From: Lepidostoma basale | Lineage: Eukaryota > Arthropoda > Insecta > Trichoptera > Lepidostomatidae | Length of the DNA: 64,000 nt | Direction: 5' to 3' | Assembly (NCBI GenBank): GCA_022606425.2 | Contig: JAHDVF020000875.1 | Location: 1,116,001-1,180,000 of the forward strand | Shown: in pieces, positions 9,275-17,461 of the stretch | Numbering within the stretch: position 1 is the stretch's first letter | Layout: each line of letters opens with the position of its first letter | Translations under genes and position numbers: made by a program | Notes under the pieces: model-generated | What the model saw: the letters and a program-made list of their open reading frames with translations, nothing else | The model's database searches: none | Told to the model about the DNA's origin: nothing

Positions 9275-9710
9275 TTGGGTGTTCATTTCTTTCGACTGAT
9301 AGGCGGTTGTATACACAACTCAGAAATCCTCAGTGATGTAGGTCTGTTCGTCCCTGATAATTATCTTCGACAAAGGGGCCATAGATTGTTTTATCTTCCA
9401 CGATGCAGAACCAACCTGCCAATGGTTATGCAGGTAGGTAGAGCAATATCTTTGCTTAATCGTATCACCTCGGAGTTTGACGTATGTTGTGATAGTTCGG
9501 CTCACCTGAGGGAAGTACTATCTTTATTATGATTGTTTGGTATATTAAATGTATTAATTTGTCATGCATCTTATGTTTTTCGCTCTTTTTATTAATCAAT
9601 TATGTATAACTTATTATTGTGTGTCTCTAACACTTGTACCTTTATTGTATTGGAAAAAAAAAATCTGTAATGCTTTAGATATATTTAAAATAAATAAATG
9701 AAATGAAATT
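9275..9710 (+). mobile_element. Non-LTR retrotransposon 3' fragment with AAATAAATAAATG-type tail
   Basis: ORF 9275-9532 reads DVGLFVPDNYLRQRGHRLFY, LPRCRTNLPMVMQVGRAISL, LNRI, a pattern (R/LFxxPRxRTxxxxxxxxxRAxxLxN) typical of the extreme C-terminus of LINE reverse transcriptases outside the RTE families. The stop is followed by about 150 bp of UTR and a tail of AAATAAATAAATGAAATGAA. The clade is not determined. Confidence 0.55.
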
Positions 9711-9762
9711 ACAAAAACAGCTTAATACAATAAACTACATCGTCATATTGGATGAATAATAT

Positions 9763-10215
9763 AACTAACTAACTAACTAACTAACCATCACGCCGTCTCC
9801 CCGAAGGGTTAGGCAGAAAGAATGGACTGCCACACTTTTATTTCCTGACATATTTCTCTCGCTTCCTCAACATTCATACATCGTTTCATGTACGCGCGTC
9901 GATTTCTCTGACTCCTCACATGGCCGACATTCAATATTTGATTTATTTGATCGTGCCACGTTTTCCTCGGTCTTCCTCTATTTCTGGTTCCATTTACATC
10001 GTTAACATATAATTTTTTTACCATTCTTTCTTCATTAATTCTTTCCATATGTCTAAACCATCTTAATGATCCTTTCATTATTTTGTTCATGACACCATCG
10101 TTATTCACTTCTTATATTTTCATTCGACACTCTATCATACATAGAGTAACCACACATTCGTCTAAGAGATCTCATTTCTACTGCATTTATTCTACTTTCA
10201 TCCTTCTTTTGCCAA
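9763..10215 (-). mobile_element. RTE-a LINE 3' region
   Basis: Plus-strand complement begins (TAAC)n at 9763-9787, the complement of (TTAG)n. ORF 9809-10108 (99 codons, minus) reads NDGVMNKIMKGSLRWFRHME, RINEERMVKKLYVNDVNG, TRNRGRPRKTWHDQINQILN, VGHVRSQRNRRAYMKRCMN, VEEAREICQEIKVWQSILSA, a good version of the family C-terminus. Upstream, WQKKDESRINAVEMRSLRRM and CGYSMYDRVSNENIRSE continue in another frame (10101-10322). Truncated at 10215. Confidence 0.85.
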
Positions 10216-10802
10216 TAATATAACAAAACGATAATTTTCTTACTGCAAGCAATTAAAATGCATAGGATGCACGATTGAATGTGTGTAAATGTACAGATTC
10301 TCAGGTTGGAGAAACGAGACATCCAAGATGTACGAATTTCCTGTTTTATTTAGAATAGTTTGTGAAGTACGAACGGAGTCGTTTATTATTTATCCCTCGC
10401 GAGGGGAGAGTTTGAAGAGCCCTTGAGTGATGTCGATACAGCGCCCCGCGCGGGGATATTATGAGATTTCCACAAAGCCTTTTGGAGCGAAAGTCGTCTT
10501 TTTGTAGGCAACACCGAGCTCCTCCATTCTCATTGTGCCGTAATGTAGACTGCTTAGTGCTTTGTGGAATAAATGTTTTTGTATATGGCAATTCGAAGCC
10601 GCAATTAGATGCTTTGATCGCGATATGAAATACCTTGTTAAGTTTTATCGTTTAAAATTCAAGTCTGATGAAATTTTAAGTAGAATCTTATTAATTTTTG
10701 CGGAATATCCACGATATAATAAAAATTCTGAGTAAATAAAAACAATTACATACGACATATTTATTGTTTTAAAAAAAAATGATGTAAAACTCCATATTCA
10801 AA
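10216..10802. other. Unassigned sequence with GC-rich hairpin-like words
   Basis: 10380-10560 is less AT-rich than its surroundings and contains CCCTCGCGAGGGGAG (10395) and GCGCCCCGCGCGGGG (10441). No protein is recognised; the minus ORF 10346-10591 has no motif I know. It could be single-copy host DNA. Confidence 0.3.
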
Positions 10803-10850
10803 AATTAATACGAATGAAAACGTCTGTTTTCTAGATGTTTTATTGTACTT
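10803..10850 (-). mobile_element. Hammerhead-type D element fragment
   Basis: ATACGAATGAAAACGTCTGT then TTTCTAGATGTTTTATTGTA matches the flank of the type D element at 57361-57405. No ribozyme core remains. Confidence 0.4.
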
Positions 10851-11260
10851 TAAGTGAATGAACAACAAAGTTATTAGCGTCCCATGGATATCTCAAAAAG
10901 GGATTATCCGAAGAAAAAAAAACCTATTATAATTGGTATGAATGTAGTTATTGTTGTATGTAGTTGATTTTGTATTATTTTGATTTTTCACAAAATGGCG
11001 ACCGATTGAAAAATGCAGTCTTAAAAAATAGTAAAAATCAAAATTTTCAAAATGTGACGCTAAATCTACGCTTAACGAAAGCTATTGCAAAGGCGATTAA
11101 ACAAACAAAAAAAGTTGAAGTACGGTTGAAAATTGCTCTAGTTATCGATGCGACCAGTTTAAAAAAATAGTTTTGAGGAAAACGCCAAGTTTTTTAGTCC
11201 ATTCTTATTATAATACTTTTAAATCAAGTATGCTCTAAAATACGAGTATTGATACTTACA

Positions 11261-11404
11261 TCAAACTATTCCTGGACCATATGATGGTTCTTCCTCTTTA
11301 TCTCCAGTGGTGCCCTTGACGTTTTTATTTTTTTTATTGACACTTTTCATGCGATTCTCAGCAGCTTGCACCCGGTTAGCGTCGCGGTCGGCGCAAGAAT
11401 ACTC
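11261..11404 (-). CDS. Possible host-gene terminal exon (48 codons to stop)
   Basis: The minus strand has an open stretch reading EYSCADRDANRVQAAENRMK, SVNKKNKNVKGTTGDKEEEP, SYGPGIV and a stop (TGA at 11263-11261). The composition is a charged, lysine-rich tail, unlike the LINE ORFs here, and other frames close quickly. In-frame TAA occurs just upstream (11410-11408), so an exon would have to begin after it; the nearest AG (CCGAG) lacks a pyrimidine tract. A GTAAGTATC word follows the stop. I do not recognise the protein. It could be an exon, a processed fragment or chance. Confidence 0.3.
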   Translation of the reverse strand, partial: EYSCADRDANRVQAAENRMKSVNKKNKNVKGTTGDKEEEPSYGPGIV

Positions 11405-11529
11405 GGTTTACCTACATTCACTAAAATGACGGTAACTATGTAAATTTTTGAAATTTTGAACTCTAATTTTATACGCATATTTTCGAATGTATAAACTTTA
11501 AATAAAAACATTTTTTCACCAATCTCTTA

Positions 11530-11775
11530 AAGAACATGGAAAGAATGAATGAAGAAAAAATGGTATAATAAATACATGTTTACTATGTAAATATAACTAA
11601 AAAAAATAGAGAAAGACCCGGAAAAATGTGCCACGATCAAATAAATTAAATATTGAACGCCAGTCGCGTGCATGACACGAATTATGAATGTTGAGGAAGC
11701 AGGAAAGAAAAGTGTGGCGGTCCATTTTTTCTGCCTACCCCTTCGAAGAGACGGCGTGATGTTGGTTAATTAGTT
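11530..11775 (+). mobile_element. RTE-a LINE 3' end
   Basis: Starts at GAACATGGAAAGAATGAATG (coding HMERMNE) and passes through a degenerate GRPRKTWHDQI stretch to CCCCTTCGAAGAGACGGCGT and a short GTTGGTTAATTAG tail. Frame broken by several indels. Confidence 0.75.
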
Positions 11776-11929
11776 TTTTTTAAGCTTTATTAATTTGTTA
11801 ATATTTTATTACTCATAATAACGACAAAAAAATCAGACATTTTGTCGTCGATAGAAGACAAATAACTTAGCTTACCAACAATGTTTTTATTTTATAATGC
11901 TTCTCTTTTTATAATGTAATTGCAAACGA

Positions 11930-11998
11930 TTTGGAATTGTATGTCTGTAATGTTTGTGATTTTTATAAAAATAAATGAAAATTAAATGAAATGTTAAT
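11930..11998 (+). mobile_element. LINE 3' UTR/tail-like fragment
   Basis: Ends AATAAATGAAAATTAAATGA, resembling the tail at 9680-9710, and is preceded by a similar TGTATGTCTGTAATG word. Only a short 3' end; weak call. Confidence 0.3.
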
Positions 11999-12029
11999 AT
12001 GGGGATAATTGGTGTCTCTTTAGTTAAGG

Positions 12030-12178
12030 ATATATAAATGAAAACAAATTGATGGTTGAAGTACTAAAACAACTTAGTATGCAGTTTCGTGATGTGCGTC
12101 ATTTGGAACGAAACCACACAATTAGTTTTATTTTTGGTACTTAGAGCCTATTTTACTTCAACCATTCATATATCTTCT
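12030..12178. repeat. Inverted repeat of about 20 bp with a 90-bp spacer
   Basis: ATATAAATGAAAACAAATTG with ATGGTTGAAGTACTAAAA on the left is mirrored by GGTACTTAG...TACTTCAACCATTCATATAT on the right. It may be a small foldback element; no coding content. Confidence 0.4.
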
Positions 12179-12235
12179 TCTACTGGTATCAAGTCAGGAA
12201 ATTACCTTTTTTTTAAAAATACTATTAAAAAAATG

Positions 12236-12565
12236 TAAGCGGGCCGACAGTGGATTTGCTAAGAACATCTGAGAAAAAGGTCCGAAGATCCATTACCGAA
12301 AAAACTCTCCGAGATCGTGTCCGTAACACAGACATAAGAAAAACTTGTGAAATAGAGGAAATCGTTCGGTGGAGTTGATCCAGAAGAAGAATACTGGATG
12401 GGCCATATAGCAGGAAAGTATAGTTAAAGTCTCGCAAATACAGCCGCTTACGAATTCCTTTCCAGACACCATCCACCTGGAAGACCACCTAAGAGATGGA
12501 GGGACCTCATCATCTCAAGAGACATGACTTCTGTGTTACAGATCTTCAGATCTACTAAAATACGA
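12236..12565 (+). mobile_element. RTE-c-like LINE fragment
   Basis: Plus strand encodes, with breaks, VDLLRTSEKKVRRSITEKTL-like and RDRVRNTDIRKTCEIEEIVR sequence followed by a WMGH-like block, then GGAAGACCACCTAAGAGATG (GRPPKRW) and GAAAAAGAAGAAGG. Close to the copy at 59210-59880. Dead fragment. Confidence 0.65.
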
Positions 12566-12644
12566 AAAAGAAGAAGGTATACAATTTTTGATAAATGTAA
12601 GGCGTTAATAATGTGGAAAATTGTAATGATTTTTTTAACGAATT

Positions 12645-12968
12645 AACTAATTAACTAACTAACCATCACGCCGTCTCACCGGAGGGGTAGGCAGAAAGAA
12701 TGGAACGCCATACTGTTCTGTCCTGACATACTTTTCTCGCTTCCTCTACATTAATACATCTTTTCATGCACGCACGTCGATTTATCCGACTCCTCACGTG
12801 ACCGACATTCAATATTTGATTGATTTGATCGTGCAACGTTTTCCTCGGCCTTCCTCTATTTCTAGCTCCGTTCACGCCGTTTACCTTCTTTACCATTTTG
12901 CCTTCACTCATTCTTTCCATTTGTCTAAACCATCTTAATGACCCTTTCCTTATTTTGTACATAACACT
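12645..12968 (-). mobile_element. RTE-a LINE 3' region
   Basis: ORF 12666-12995 (minus, 109 codons) reads YKIRKGSLRWFRQMERMSEG, KMVKKVNGVNGARNRGRPRK, TLHDQINQILNVGHVRSRIN, RRACMKRCINVEEARKVCQD, WRSILSAYPSGETA. Tail complement (TAAC)n lies at 12645-12663. One of the better preserved C-termini, but 5' truncated. Confidence 0.85.
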
Positions 12969-12969
12969 T

Positions 12970-13520
12970 AACGAATTAAAACACTGTATTTCCACTTTTA
13001 AATTTATTTTTCTCTACATGTTTTAAAGGTATTATAACCTCATCATCGTAGAATAATAATAAGTTGGAGTTATTTAGAAATTTATGGTGTGTTGTGTTTA
13101 AACTGTTTTGGTTTTCGTTTGTATTATAACGTGATATGTAAAAATAAAAATTATTTCTAGTCCAAAAAAAGATTTGAATGTGGTATGTTGTCAAGGCAGG
13201 CATGCCAAATTGATTCGGTACCTACCTTTGCCATGTCGTAAGTAATGTCTATGCATTATTCCATAGATTAATGTTATGAAACCACATTATGTCGATGATT
13301 ACACTCCGAGGAGCCTCGCACTCCGACATTATCCGCCATTCGCCGTTACTGCCGCATTTCACGACATTTCGTAATTTACATTTCTTTTGAACAAAACGCA
13401 TTTTCAGCCTCGAATCCATTTCGTTCCTTAATATTATGTAAGAATATTAATTTATGCAAAATGCTGTTCTAGTGCCATCACTTATGTATGAAAATGTAGC
13501 TTGGATCTGACAGGAGAAAG
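12970..13520. other. No gene recognised
   Basis: About 550 bp. A CG-containing patch at 13300-13380 (CTCCGAGGAGCCTCGCACTC) is unlike the local AT-rich DNA, but no ORF or repeat family is recognised. Confidence 0.35.
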
Positions 13521-14240
13521 TTTTGTTTTTTAATCGCTCTTTATAAAGTCGAAGTAAAGGGTATAGCTACTGTACGATATTGATTCTCGTGACATGTGAT
13601 AGGTAGCTAATCTTCTTCTCCTCTGGTTTCAATCCTGGGATTGGTTTGTAGCAATTTCCTCTATTCTTCTCTTCCATTCTTCCCTGTCTTGTGCGGCTCT
13701 TTTGAAATCTGCATATGATGAGCAGCGCACGTCCACCAACAAGTCCTCCAGGTACTCGGCGTGGGCGTCCCCTAGAGTGGTCCCCTCGGTCATACCCTCC
13801 ATTATGGCATGCAAGAGACCTTCTTGACGTATTACAGGGCCGATCCATCTTGCACGCCTTTCGTATAAGGTCCTGAGCAGGTGCCTTCCTCCTTCGATTC
13901 CTTGAAGAACTTCCTCATTCGTGATATGGTCTCTCCAGGAAATTCCTAATAGTCTTCTATAGGACCACATCTCAAAAGCCTATAGTCTCCGCTTATCCCT
14001 TTCGGATAGGCACCATATCTCGTAGCCGTACATCAAGATACTCCATACATAGGTCTTGATGAGGAGTATTCTCAGTTTTAGGTCTATATTATTTGACTCT
14101 ATTATTATCGCCATTTTATTGTCACGTAAATTCCGGACCAGACCAATGACATTGTGACAATCACACTGCCGTTGCCGGGAATCGAACCCGGGACCTTCGA
14201 GGTGGCAGTCAAAGCACTGACCACTCGGCCACGTTGATCG
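13521..14240 (-). mobile_element. tRNA-headed SINE S1, split by a LINE insertion
   Basis: The 3' half (13521-13610: TAATCGCTCTTTATAAAG to ATGTGATAGGTAGCTAATC) and the 5' half (14099-14240: CGCCATTTTATTGTCACG to the head) join into one SINE if 13611-14098 is removed. The head is well kept: on minus GTGGCCGAGTGGTCAGTGC and CCCGGGTTCGATTCCCGG, the pol III A-box area and B-box of a Leu/Ser-like tRNA. The LINE insert is therefore younger than the SINE. Confidence 0.75.
13611..14098 (-). mobile_element. LINE family f fragment inserted in a SINE
   Basis: Minus ORF 13629-13970 (113 codons) reads MWSYRRLLGISWRDHITNEE, VLQGIEGGRHLLRTLYERRA, RWIGPVIRQEGLLHAIMEGM, TEGTTLGDAHAEYLEDLLVD, VRCSSYADFKRAAQDREEWK. 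ISWRDHITNEEVL and RWIGPVIR are the thumb/C-terminal motifs of RTE-like RTs. Further 5' sequence continues to about 14098 (YGYEIW-like coding near 14020). This is the longest copy of family f in the window. Confidence 0.75.
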
Positions 14241-14249
14241 TATGTGGGA

Positions 14250-14345
14250 TAAATGTGGTAGAAATGAGATTATTGAGAATAATGTATGGGAAAACTATAA
14301 ATGATAGAATACCGAACGACGTAATAAGGAAGAAATGTCAGGCAG
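14250..14345 (+). mobile_element. RTE-b LINE internal fragment
   Basis: Encodes INVVEMRLLRIMYGKTINDR then IPNDVIRKKCQAD, equivalent to VEMRSIRRMCVKTIYDRISN in the copy at 20509-20994. Only about 95 bp, both ends truncated. Confidence 0.6.
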
Positions 14346-14380
14346 ATGTTTACATCCTTACTAAAATAAAACTAATTGCT

Positions 14381-14850
14381 ATTTCCCATAAAAATGTCGA
14401 TATTATAACAGAACAACACGGGTTCATGAAGGGGCGCCCTACTGAAACTAAATATTATTATATTATTATTTATTATTTTTATTATTATTATTATTTTGTT
14501 GAATCGTTCTTTACATCATTTCATTTTGCGAGCCAAATCGATGCAAAGGACATAGCTATCATATTGATTCTCATTACATGTGATAGGTAGATAATCTATC
14601 GTCATTTTATTGTCACGTCAATTCTACACCAGATGTAAAGACAGTGTGACAATCACACTGTCATCACCGGGAATCGAACCCAGGACCTTCGGGGTGGCAT
14701 ATTTCCCATAAAAAGTCGGCCCCTATATCATAACAGAACAACACGGGTTCAGGAAGGGACGCTCTACTGAAACTAATCTCATGTTATTCACAGAATTCAT
14801 TACAAGGGCTATCTACAATGGTCACCAAGTGGTCACCATGATAGGTTAGT
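14381..14850 (+). mobile_element. LINE RT-domain fragment, split by a SINE with long flanking duplication
   Basis: Encodes ISHKNVDIITEQHGFMKGRP (14381-14450) and, after the SINE, EQHGFRKGRSTETNLMLFTE then FITRAIYNGHQV. QHGFRKGRSTxTNLxxF is a conserved block of the RT domain (motif 2A region) of non-LTR elements other than the RTE families here. The segment 14381-14451 is nearly repeated at 14701-14775 on the other side of the SINE. Confidence 0.6.
14452..14700 (-). mobile_element. tRNA-headed SINE S1
   Basis: Plus strand: (TTA)n/(ATT)n tail complement at 14452-14500, GAATCGTTCTTTACATCATT, GCGAGCCAAATCGATGCAAA, TAATCTATCGTCATTTTATT, ACAATCACACTGTCATCACC and the B-box complement GGGAATCGAACCC. 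The far 5' end (A-box part) is missing at 14700. Confidence 0.75.
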
Positions 14851-14964
14851 GAAATAGCTGTCGCGACATTTTCATAAAAATAATTTGTGATACGTTTAAT
14901 AACAGTATTTCAAAAATGAAAACATTTAATAAATACATATTATAAAGTATTTTCATGTATACAT

Positions 14965-15349
14965 ATTTTCTTCTTCTTCTTCTTCTTCCTTGTTGTAGAC
15001 TTAAGTAGTCTGTTCTCCAGAGGGTTGCTCCTCCTGTGAGGTAGAGTCCTTCCATTTTTAAGCAGGTCTTCCCCGAGGACGAGTCCCGTGAGGCTGATTA
15101 TGTAGTGCAATATAAGGGAGTCTGGTGGTGTCCATTCTTTGGATATGACCGCACCAGTTGGATATGACCGCACCAGTTGATATGACCGAAGGAGAGTTCT
15201 TCGCAAAATATTTCAGTGTCTTGCCTACTATCGTCCTCGGTATCTTCATTTCAGAAGTCCTCAAAACTTGTTTAGTCCTGTCTGTGTCTGCCCTTGCTTC
15301 GACGCCATATGTCATTATTGGTCTTACGCATGATTTAAATATTCTCATC
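14965..15349 (-). mobile_element. RTE-c LINE fragment
   Basis: (TTC)n tail complement at 14967-14990, then the family 3' end. Minus frames give LTGGATLWRTDYLSLQQGRR (shifted), RMDTTRLPYIALHNQPHGTR, PRGRPA, and KMRIFKSCVRPIMTYGVEAR, ADTDRTKQVLRTSEMKIPRT. A short internal duplication repeats GATATGACCGCACCAGTT (15142-15180). The 5' side is interrupted at 15350 by a TTAA MITE. Confidence 0.75.
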
Positions 15350-15598
15350 TTAAATGCGGGCCACACTGTTTGAAACAAACTCTCCACAGGGGTGACCTTG
15401 GTGGAGAGCTGTGGAGCCCGCGGTTGGTGTAGCGTCCACACTTGGTTTAAAACAAGCTCTCCACACGTGGAATGCGTGTTTAAACGCGCGTCCGTCCACA
15501 AAGTTTGTTGAAGGTCCAACGAATTTTGGTTTCAAACAAGTGTCTACACAGTTTTAAACCGCCGGCGGAGACCGATGTGGAGAGCTTGTTTCTCTTAA
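15350..15598. mobile_element. TTAA-target MITE, copy 1
   Basis: Same element as 52358-52623. The left end is TTAAATGCGGGCCACACTGT followed by CTCTCCACAGGGG; the right end has GATGTGGAGAGCTTGTTT then CTCTTAA, so the outer part of the right inverted repeat is lost here. Bounded by TTAA on both sides. Inserted in RTE-c at a TCTTAA site that is also present in the copy at 5606-6252. Confidence 0.65.
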
Positions 15599-15628
15599 TA
15601 AAAAAATATCACCTTTTAAAAAAATACG

Positions 15629-16200
15629 ATGGGCGAGTGGAGAGGGATATTAAAAGAAGGGTTGGGGCAGGCAACAAAGTGAATGGTGCACTTAAAGTTT
15701 TCATCACAAACTAAAACCTATCCAAAAAAGCTAAAATGGCAGTGCACAATGATGTTCTTATACCTACCCTTATGTTTGGAAGCGAGGCATTGAACTGGCA
15801 AAAGAAGGATGAAAGTAGAATAAATGCAGTAAAATGAGATCTTGTGTGGATATTCTGTGAATCCACTCTATAGTGTCGAACGAAAATATAAGAAGTGAAT
15901 GCCGTGTGAATGATGGTGTTGTGAACAAAATAATGAAAGGATCATTAAGATGGTTTGGACACATGGAAATAATAGAGTAAATATATGTATGTTGACGATG
16001 TAAATGGATCTAGAAAAATAGGAAGACCGAGGAAAACGTGGTACGATCAAATGATCGATCACGATCACGATAAGAGAAATCAGCGCGTGCATGAATGTTG
16101 AGGAAGCGAGAGAAATATATCAGGAAAGAAAAGTGTGGCAGTCAATTCTTTCGGCCTACCCCTTCGGAGAGACGGCGTGATGGTTTGTAAGTTAGTTAGT
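15629..16200 (+). mobile_element. RTE-a LINE 3' region with TTAG tail
   Basis: Begins at the DxERDIKRRVGAGNKVNGAL-coding part, with SKKAKMAVHNDVLIPTLMFG, SEALNWQKKDESRINAVK, LRWFGHMEI and GRPRKTWYDQM in different frames, and ends GGCGTGATGGTTTGTAAGTTAGTTAGTT. It has many indels; one of the longer RTE-a copies. Confidence 0.8.
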
Positions 16201-16645
16201 TATAAAAAAATATTTTCGTTATAAACGATGAACTTTCACCAAGAAATTGCAATTAACAACATTAATAAAATATATCTTTCCGTGACAACGCAAATCCAAC
16301 ACATTAAAGTATTTTTACAGCTTGTTCTATTTTTAAATACTTTTGGCGCTAAATACGTAAAACAGCCGTTTTTTTTAAAGTAGACCCGCCACAAAGGCTG
16401 CGCAGATCAGAATTGGAATTGAATAATTGATAGAGCTCGGGGCATTTGTTACTCTAATGTCCGTCATCAGTCACGCGAGGAGCAGAGAGTCGACCCCCAT
16501 TCTCCTGCCCGTCATCCTCCACGACGATTATATACACTATCAAATATTTTATCAAAACATCCCCTAAAAGCAGGAAATAATATTGCGAAACTTTTAAATG
16601 AATCCCTTAAATTTTTTTGTGTACCCCAGGTCGTTTGAACCCAAT
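16201..16645. other. No gene recognised; short GC-richer patch
   Basis: 16385-16520 is GC-richer (GACCCGCCACAAAGGCTGCG, CACGCGAGGAGCAGAGAG). It could be single-copy host sequence. No ORF or splice pattern that I would defend. Confidence 0.3.
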
Positions 16646-16800
16646 TCTTCTTCTTCTTTCTGTGTCCTGTCAGGTCTCCCAAACGTAGACTTTCATCTTC
16701 ATAGTGATGATCTGGGGGAAAATATCCAGAGTGGTATCCCCTTGCCTTCTCTGGAAGATTTTCTGTCGGCTTACCTTCCCTTAGCTGGGTGAACGCAATT
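16646..16800 (-). mobile_element. RTE-d LINE 3' end
   Basis: Plus strand CTTCTTCTTTCTGTGTCCTG then TCAGGTCTCCCAAACGTAGA matches the 3' end at 63478-63530 (same orientation). Minus frames give LREGKPTENLPEKARGYH-like sequence. Truncated after about 155 bp. Confidence 0.55.
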
Positions 16801-16831
16801 ACTGTACACAATTTATTTTTAATCTATTAAA

Positions 16832-16998
16832 TTGATTCTCATAACATGTGATAGGTAGCTAATCGCCATATTATTGTCACGTGAATTCTACACCAGACCA
16901 ATGACAGTGTGAAAATCACACTGCCATCGCCGGATATCGAACACGGGCCCTTCGGTATGGGATTCAGAGCTCTTACCACTTTGCCACGAAGGTCGACT
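16832..16998 (-). mobile_element. tRNA-headed SINE S1 (5' half)
   Basis: CTCATAACATGTGATAGGTA, CATATTATTGTCACGTGAAT, TGAAAATCACACTGCCATCG, then a degenerate head ending CCACTTTGCCACGAAGGTCG. The 3' tail half is missing. Confidence 0.65.
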
Positions 16999-17066
16999 TT
17001 AAATATACTGTTAAAATTTATGACACTGTTATAATATCGTAATTTATTTTTATTCACTGAGAGTGT

Positions 17067-17109
17067 CGCGACAGCTGTTTCGCCAACCGATGTAGGCATC
17101 CTCAGGTGT
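17067..17109 (-). ncRNA. Hammerhead ribozyme variant, type A (ACAGCTGT)
   Basis: On minus: AACAC-like helix I strand (17106-17109), core CTGAGGA (17099-17105, fits CUGANGA), extra T (17098), helix II GCCTACATCGGTTGGC (17082-17097, one T-T mismatch), GAA (17079-17081), palindrome ACAGCTGT (17071-17078), C17 (17070), then GCG. Core bases complete; helix I is weak. Confidence 0.55.
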
Positions 17110-17143
17110 TACAATAAACTGTTACAATAAACAGTTTATTGTA

Positions 17144-17188
17144 ACACCTGATGAAGCCAACACCGGTTGGCGAAACAGCTGTCGCGAC
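17144..17188 (+). ncRNA. Hammerhead ribozyme variant, type A (ACAGCTGT)
   Basis: Helix I strand ACAC (17144-17147), core CTGATGA (17148-17154), extra A (17155), helix II GCCAACACCGGTTGGC (17156-17171; six pairs, ACCG loop), GAA (17172-17174), ACAGCTGT (17175-17182), C17 (17183), GCGAC (17184-17188). All invariant hammerhead residues are present. Helix I is poor (C-G and C-G flanking an A-C mismatch), which may be helped by dimer formation through ACAGCTGT. Faces the minus copy at 17067-17109. Confidence 0.6.
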
Positions 17189-17346
17189 ACTCTCAGTGAA
17201 TAAAAATAAATTACGATATTATAACAGTGTTATAAGTTTAACAGTAATATTGTGGAAGTATCATAGTGTTTCGCCCAAAACAATGGACTATTTTAAATAT
17301 AATATAACACTTTTACATTTATATTAAAGCCGCTTCATTCTTCACA

Positions 17347-17390
17347 ACAACCGACCGGTTTCGCTCCCGCTGGAGCTTCGTCTGGGTCAC
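17347..17390 (-). ncRNA. Hammerhead ribozyme variant, type C (ACCGGT)
   Basis: On minus: helix I GTGACC (17385-17390), core CAGACGA (17378-17384; U4 changed to A), extra A (17377), helix II GCTCCAGCGGGAGC (17363-17376; five perfect pairs, AGCG loop), GAA (17360-17362), palindrome ACCGGT (17354-17359), C17 (17353), helix I GGTTGT (17347-17352; pairs with GTGACC including wobbles). Helices I and II are very good; the single U4 change may lower activity. A second copy is at 57838-57880. Confidence 0.55.
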
Positions 17391-17461
17391 AAAAGACTCT
17401 GTGTATTTTGTAACTATGACAAAGTTCCGGGTAAAGAATAAAGTGGTTTAAATAAAAAAAT

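Larger units (their letters stand above)
17007..17248. mobile_element. Head-to-head pair of hammerhead-type A units (palindrome)
   Basis: The left arm (17007-17120) and right arm (17130-17248) are inverted copies from ACTGTTAAAATTTATGACAC to its complement (AACAGTGTTATAAGTTTAACAGT). The centre is AACTGTTACAATAAACAGTT. Each arm holds a hammerhead motif pointing outwards (17067-17109 minus, 17144-17188 plus). Each unit continues past the ribozyme into ACACTCTCAGTGAATAAAAA and TTACGATATTATAACAGTGT. No protein coding. A transcript of the whole region would fold into one long hairpin that competes with the ribozyme folds. Confidence 0.7.

Noticed and set aside
13629..14098. MWSYRRLLGISWRDHITNEE ORF as a host gene
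   Set aside because: The sequence pattern is that of a LINE RT C-terminus and it recurs twice in the window.
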